A stretch of 18,639 nt of DNA from Zygnema cylindricum (taxonomy: Eukaryota; Streptophyta; Zygnematophyceae; Zygnematales; Zygnemataceae), in contig JBBHKE010001089.1 of assembly GCA_037447655.1 (NCBI GenBank), positions 75,138 through 93,776 of the forward strand. Reading direction: 5' to 3'. Position 1 is the stretch's first letter. Each line of letters starts with the position of its first letter. The translations under genes and the position numbers were made by a program. Shown here piece after piece: positions 16,491 to 18,639 of the stretch. Under the pieces are notes generated by a model that saw only the letters and a program-made list of their open reading frames with translations, was not told where the DNA came from and searched no databases.

Positions 16491-16703
16491 CACCGTGTAT
16501 CGCTATTAGTGTTAATAATTTTTTCGCCACTTAAAGCATCTTTTCTCCGTACTCAATTATCCTATTTCAATTTAAGACCGCCAATCGGAAGCTGAAAATA
16601 CTACCTTTCAATTGCAACCGTCAGATCCAATTCGACATTTGTGTACGGAGAAAAGATGTTTTAATTGCAAAAAAAACATTAACACTACTAGCGATTAAAG
16701 GTG
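16491..16703. mobile_element. Foldback MITE with about 62-bp inverted arms
   Basis: The left arm 16491-16552 and right arm 16643-16703 are inverted copies at roughly 75-80 percent, best over CATCTTTTCTCCGTAC and its complement and over ATCGCTANTAGTGTTAAT. A 90-bp middle separates them. TA dinucleotides flank the unit (16489-16490 and 16704-16705), which would suit a Tc1/mariner-type MITE, but a 2-bp match is weak support. No coding capacity. Confidence 0.75.
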
Positions 16704-16769
16704 TAATGAACCGCGTGCAACAATGGTGAGCTTTACTAAAAAAGAGTTTACCGTCGTACTTTTAATAAA

Positions 16770-16870
16770 GTCGGTATATCATTTTATTAAGAAAGCACCC
16801 GGTTACCCATCCGAGTACATGGGAGCAAAAGAAACGAAAAGCCAAAACACAACTGAAGGGAAACATGTAC
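16770..16870. repeat. Diverged dispersed repeat, copy 2
   Basis: Partner of 16190-16290 in the same orientation: TTTTATTAAGAAAGCACCCGG...CATGGGAGCAAAAG. The 72-codon plus-strand frame that covers it (16723-16941) has no recognisable domain and is not called a gene. Confidence 0.55.
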
Positions 16871-16941
16871 TTGGAAGTAACAAACTAAAGATGAAAGAAA
16901 AAATAAAAAGAATTAGGATTTCTACTGCTCACATTCAGTGA

Positions 16942-17093
16942 ACTGCTGAAGGACATATTAGTAAAATTTTCCTCAAAGTATGTTACTTACGTGTGCACCA
17001 GTGACCAAAATTTGTCTTCTTGCATCCACTTTAGACCTCTTGTCTGGCAACTTTAGTTGTAAGTTATTTAATATGTTTTAGAATAAAGTAGAA
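16942..17093. other. Short stretch with nothing recognised
   Basis: AT-rich sequence between the dispersed repeat and the minisatellite. No open frame, hairpin or transposon end stands out. Confidence 0.5.
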
Positions 17094-17362
17094 TTACTGT
17101 AGCAAGTTCTAATATAACAGTTGCAAGTTATGGAAAGTTACAAATTATAAACAATTACAATAGGAACATGTAAAATAGTCACCAACAAAATTAGAGCTAC
17201 AGTAGCAAGTTAAAAAAACCACTAAAGAAAGTTGTCATTTTATGAAGTTAACAGTAGCAAGTTAGAGTAATACACTATCAAGTTACAAAATTACAGAAGC
17301 GAGTTATAGGATTACGACATGAAGTTATAAAATTATAAAATACAGTAGCAAGTTATAATATT
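17094..17362. repeat. Degenerate minisatellite, consensus ACAGTAGCAAGTTAYAAAATT
   Basis: The core AGCAAGTT or a one-base variant recurs about nine times, at spacings near 20-40 bp, often followed by ATAAAATTAC. Sequence between cores is decayed, so this is an old array. Confidence 0.8.
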
Positions 17363-17910
17363 ACTACTTCATTGGAAACAGTAAACCATAGAAAACGCAA
17401 AAATATTACAGCAGCATTTAGTGGTGAATAAATAATAATAACCGAGGCCACCTCCTGAACTTTTTAAGCAACTATTTGTGCCATAAAAACGCATCTATTA
17501 TATTTCACAAATAATTCAAACACATCCAGCATTTCATCATGCCTTTAAATTTATCCTGTCCCTTTAACATTCAATCATGTACCATCCTCATAAAATACAA
17601 CTCGAAATGTATTAAAATTATCCAAAAATATCAATATCAATACCCACTTTCAAGGTCAATAAAGACGAACAAACTTACCCCATTGACTAATATTTTATAT
17701 TTTCTCTTTTTTTGTTCTATAGAATTTAATAGGTTATCCTACTTTTTAATAGATTGAAATGTTTACATTTACTCCCAAAAAATATTCAATACAACCTTAG
17801 CAACGGATTCAACCAATCCTTACGGTTGTCAATAATCGTCACAATATACACCCCATTTTTAACGCCCAATAATAATGTACATGTTTTTAAAACTAACTTT
17901 TTTTCCAGAG
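17363..17910. other. AT-rich intergenic stretch, no gene
   Basis: Two overlapping plus-strand open frames (17539-17757 and the start of 17754-18077) are AT-driven and carry no domain. Relative to the GH63-like gene on the minus strand this is downstream sequence. Confidence 0.6.
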
Positions 17911-18183
17911 AAAAACATTTCCCTGGACCTTCGCTTCAAAACGACGTTGAAAGCTCAAGATATCATCTTCTCCAAAGAATTTTGCATTTTCCCGGAAACT
18001 TCCACGACGACGTTAAAAACACTAAATATTCTTCCCTCCGAGATCGCATTTTCCTAAAAACCTCAATTGTAAGATGATGTTGAAACCTCTCAAAGAATCT
18101 TTCCTACGGAATTCGCCTTCACCCAATTTTGAATCTTACGACCACTGTAAAAAAAAAACTCTCATATATTCTTCTCCCAAGTA
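17911..18183. repeat. Degenerate tandem repeat, four units of 62-73 bp
   Basis: Units start near 17911, 17984, 18046 and 18114 with a shared pattern: CATTTTCCC, then CTTC and ACGACG near GTTGAAA, then CTCAA or CTAAATATTCTTC, then a YGAATT or AAGTATT end. Identity is low, perhaps 55-65 percent, so unit limits are approximate. It lies just downstream of the minus-strand GH63-like gene, possibly in its 3' untranslated region. Confidence 0.55.
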
Positions 18184-18223
18184 TTGTACTTTTCCGAGTA
18201 TTGTATTTTTCTGAGTATTGAAC
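18181..18223. repeat. 17-bp tandem repeat, 2.5 units
   Basis: GTATTGTACTTTTCCGA is followed by GTATTGTATTTTTCTGA and a partial third unit GTATTGAAC. It ends eight bases from the GH63-like stop codon. Confidence 0.85.
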
Positions 18224-18230
18224 TGCAAAT

Positions 18231-18465
18231 TTACGACGAAGTAGAAAGCTCCGGATTGGGCAAATGTCTTTTTGCCCCTCCCATTTTGTGACCAATAGCG
18301 ACAGCCGAGGGTCGGTCCAACCAAGCGAGACACATGGCGGCAGTCCACGAAAAGTCGTGACCACCGGCTCCCTGTCCTGTGATTGGATCAAAGTACTCGA
18401 GAAGACCTGATTTGTCAGTCAAAGAAATGGAGTCGTTCCGAATTCGTTCCGCGAGGTCGTTGTAC
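18231..18465 (-). CDS. Last exon of a GH63-family gene, mannosylglycerate hydrolase-like
   Basis: On the minus strand, translation after a predicted splice acceptor gives about 78 residues with YNDLAERI, SGLLEYFDPITGQG and GGHDFSWTAAMCLAWL. The pattern E-Y-F-D-P-x-T-G followed by F-S-W-T-A-A is the C-terminal signature of GH63 (alpha/alpha)6-barrel enzymes, including bacterial and Selaginella mannosylglycerate hydrolases. The Glu of LEYFDP probably corresponds to the family's catalytic base near the C-terminus, by analogy. The exon ends TAA at 18231-18233 after a 28-residue tail without recognised features. The first base of the exon completes a codon split by the intron (phase 2). The rest of the gene lies to the right of the window. 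Other GH63 substrates are possible; the family is firmer than the substrate. Confidence 0.75.
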
Positions 18466-18639
18466 CTGAGAAAAGCAGGAAAGAGGAGGGAAAAAGAGAG
18501 GAAAGGGAAAGGGAGAACATGATATGATAACGGGAGAATCAAATTTGATTAAGGGAGAATCAGGTCCGATATCAGTTACTGACGAGCGTGCGAGTTATGA
18601 TTTTAGTCGTGTGTAAAAAAAGGTCAAAAGGAAATCGAT
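18466..18639 (-). other. Intron of the GH63-like gene with its 3' splice site
   Basis: Read on the minus strand, a long pyrimidine tract (about 18468-18512, mostly C and T) ends TTTTCTCAG directly before GTACAACGAC, a good plant acceptor. The hydrophobic reading that runs through this tract in the same frame is intron translation, not protein. Two GGGAGAATCA words lie on the plus strand at 18531 and 18553. The intron's 5' end is outside the window. Confidence 0.7.

Noticed and set aside
17094-17362. CRISPR array
   Set aside because: Units are short, decayed and unevenly spaced, and the window is clearly eukaryotic.
18466-18542. N-terminal signal peptide on the minus-strand frame that covers the GH63-like exon
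   Set aside because: The hydrophobic Phe/Leu/Ser-rich reading is the translated polypyrimidine tract of the intron.

Overview
The window looks like transposon-packed intergenic DNA from a land plant, possibly a non-flowering lineage; the taxon is inferred, not read. Reasons: Ty1/copia elements with plant-type domains, primer-binding sites matching plant initiator tRNA-Met, Tourist-like and hAT-like DNA transposons, and a spliced exon resembling plant GH63 (mannosylglycerate hydrolase-like) proteins. The only credible host gene is that exon, on the minus strand at the right end (18231-18465).

Left part (1-3574): a GA-rich purine tract, then about 1.6 kb with no recognisable gene. Next comes a non-autonomous hAT-like element (1740-3263; TIR TAGTGTTGGGTATC, near-perfect 8-bp target duplication) with a Tourist/PIF-Harbinger-like MITE nested in it (1901-2599, TSD TAA). 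The start of a second, related hAT-like element follows at 3335.

Centre (3580-15205): one old, broken Ty1/copia element with 537-bp 5' LTR, tRNA-Met primer site, Gag with two zinc knuckles, Gly/Arg-rich linker, protease, integrase, reverse transcriptase and RNase H. It is flanked by a perfect 5-bp duplication TTTAT. Many stops, frameshifts and small tandem duplications break it. A second copy of the MITE (8987-9704, TSD TTA) sits in the end of pol. The 3' LTR is split by a second copia family with 623-625-bp LTRs. That inner element is a deletion derivative in which the start of Gag is joined to the last part of Pol. Its Gag start codon lies inside the LTR, and its primer site matches the anticodon arm of initiator tRNA-Met (the half-tRNA type known from Drosophila copia).

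The most unusual structure is at 9626-13556. A 1,098-bp block (MITE tail, pol tail, start of the outer 3' LTR, whole inner LTR) occurs twice, separated by 1,735 bp of an unrelated non-LTR-type reverse transcriptase gene. The first 949 bp of the two copies are identical, and all four mismatches lie in the last 149 bp. This is best explained by template-switching repair that left through an LTR copy at another locus and re-entered about 1.1 kb upstream.

Right part (15211-18639): a tandem octamer-like repeat, a diverged third MITE relative containing a 41-base near-perfect hairpin, an isolated MITE-like end, a 213-bp foldback element, two diverged copies of a roughly 100-bp repeat, two degenerate tandem repeats, then the GH63-like exon. 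Inferred order of events: the hAT-1 and outer copia insertions are old; MITE-2 and the inner copia entered the outer copia later; the 1.1-kb duplication is the most recent. No single functional system is evident; the novelty lies in how the retroelements are built and rearranged.
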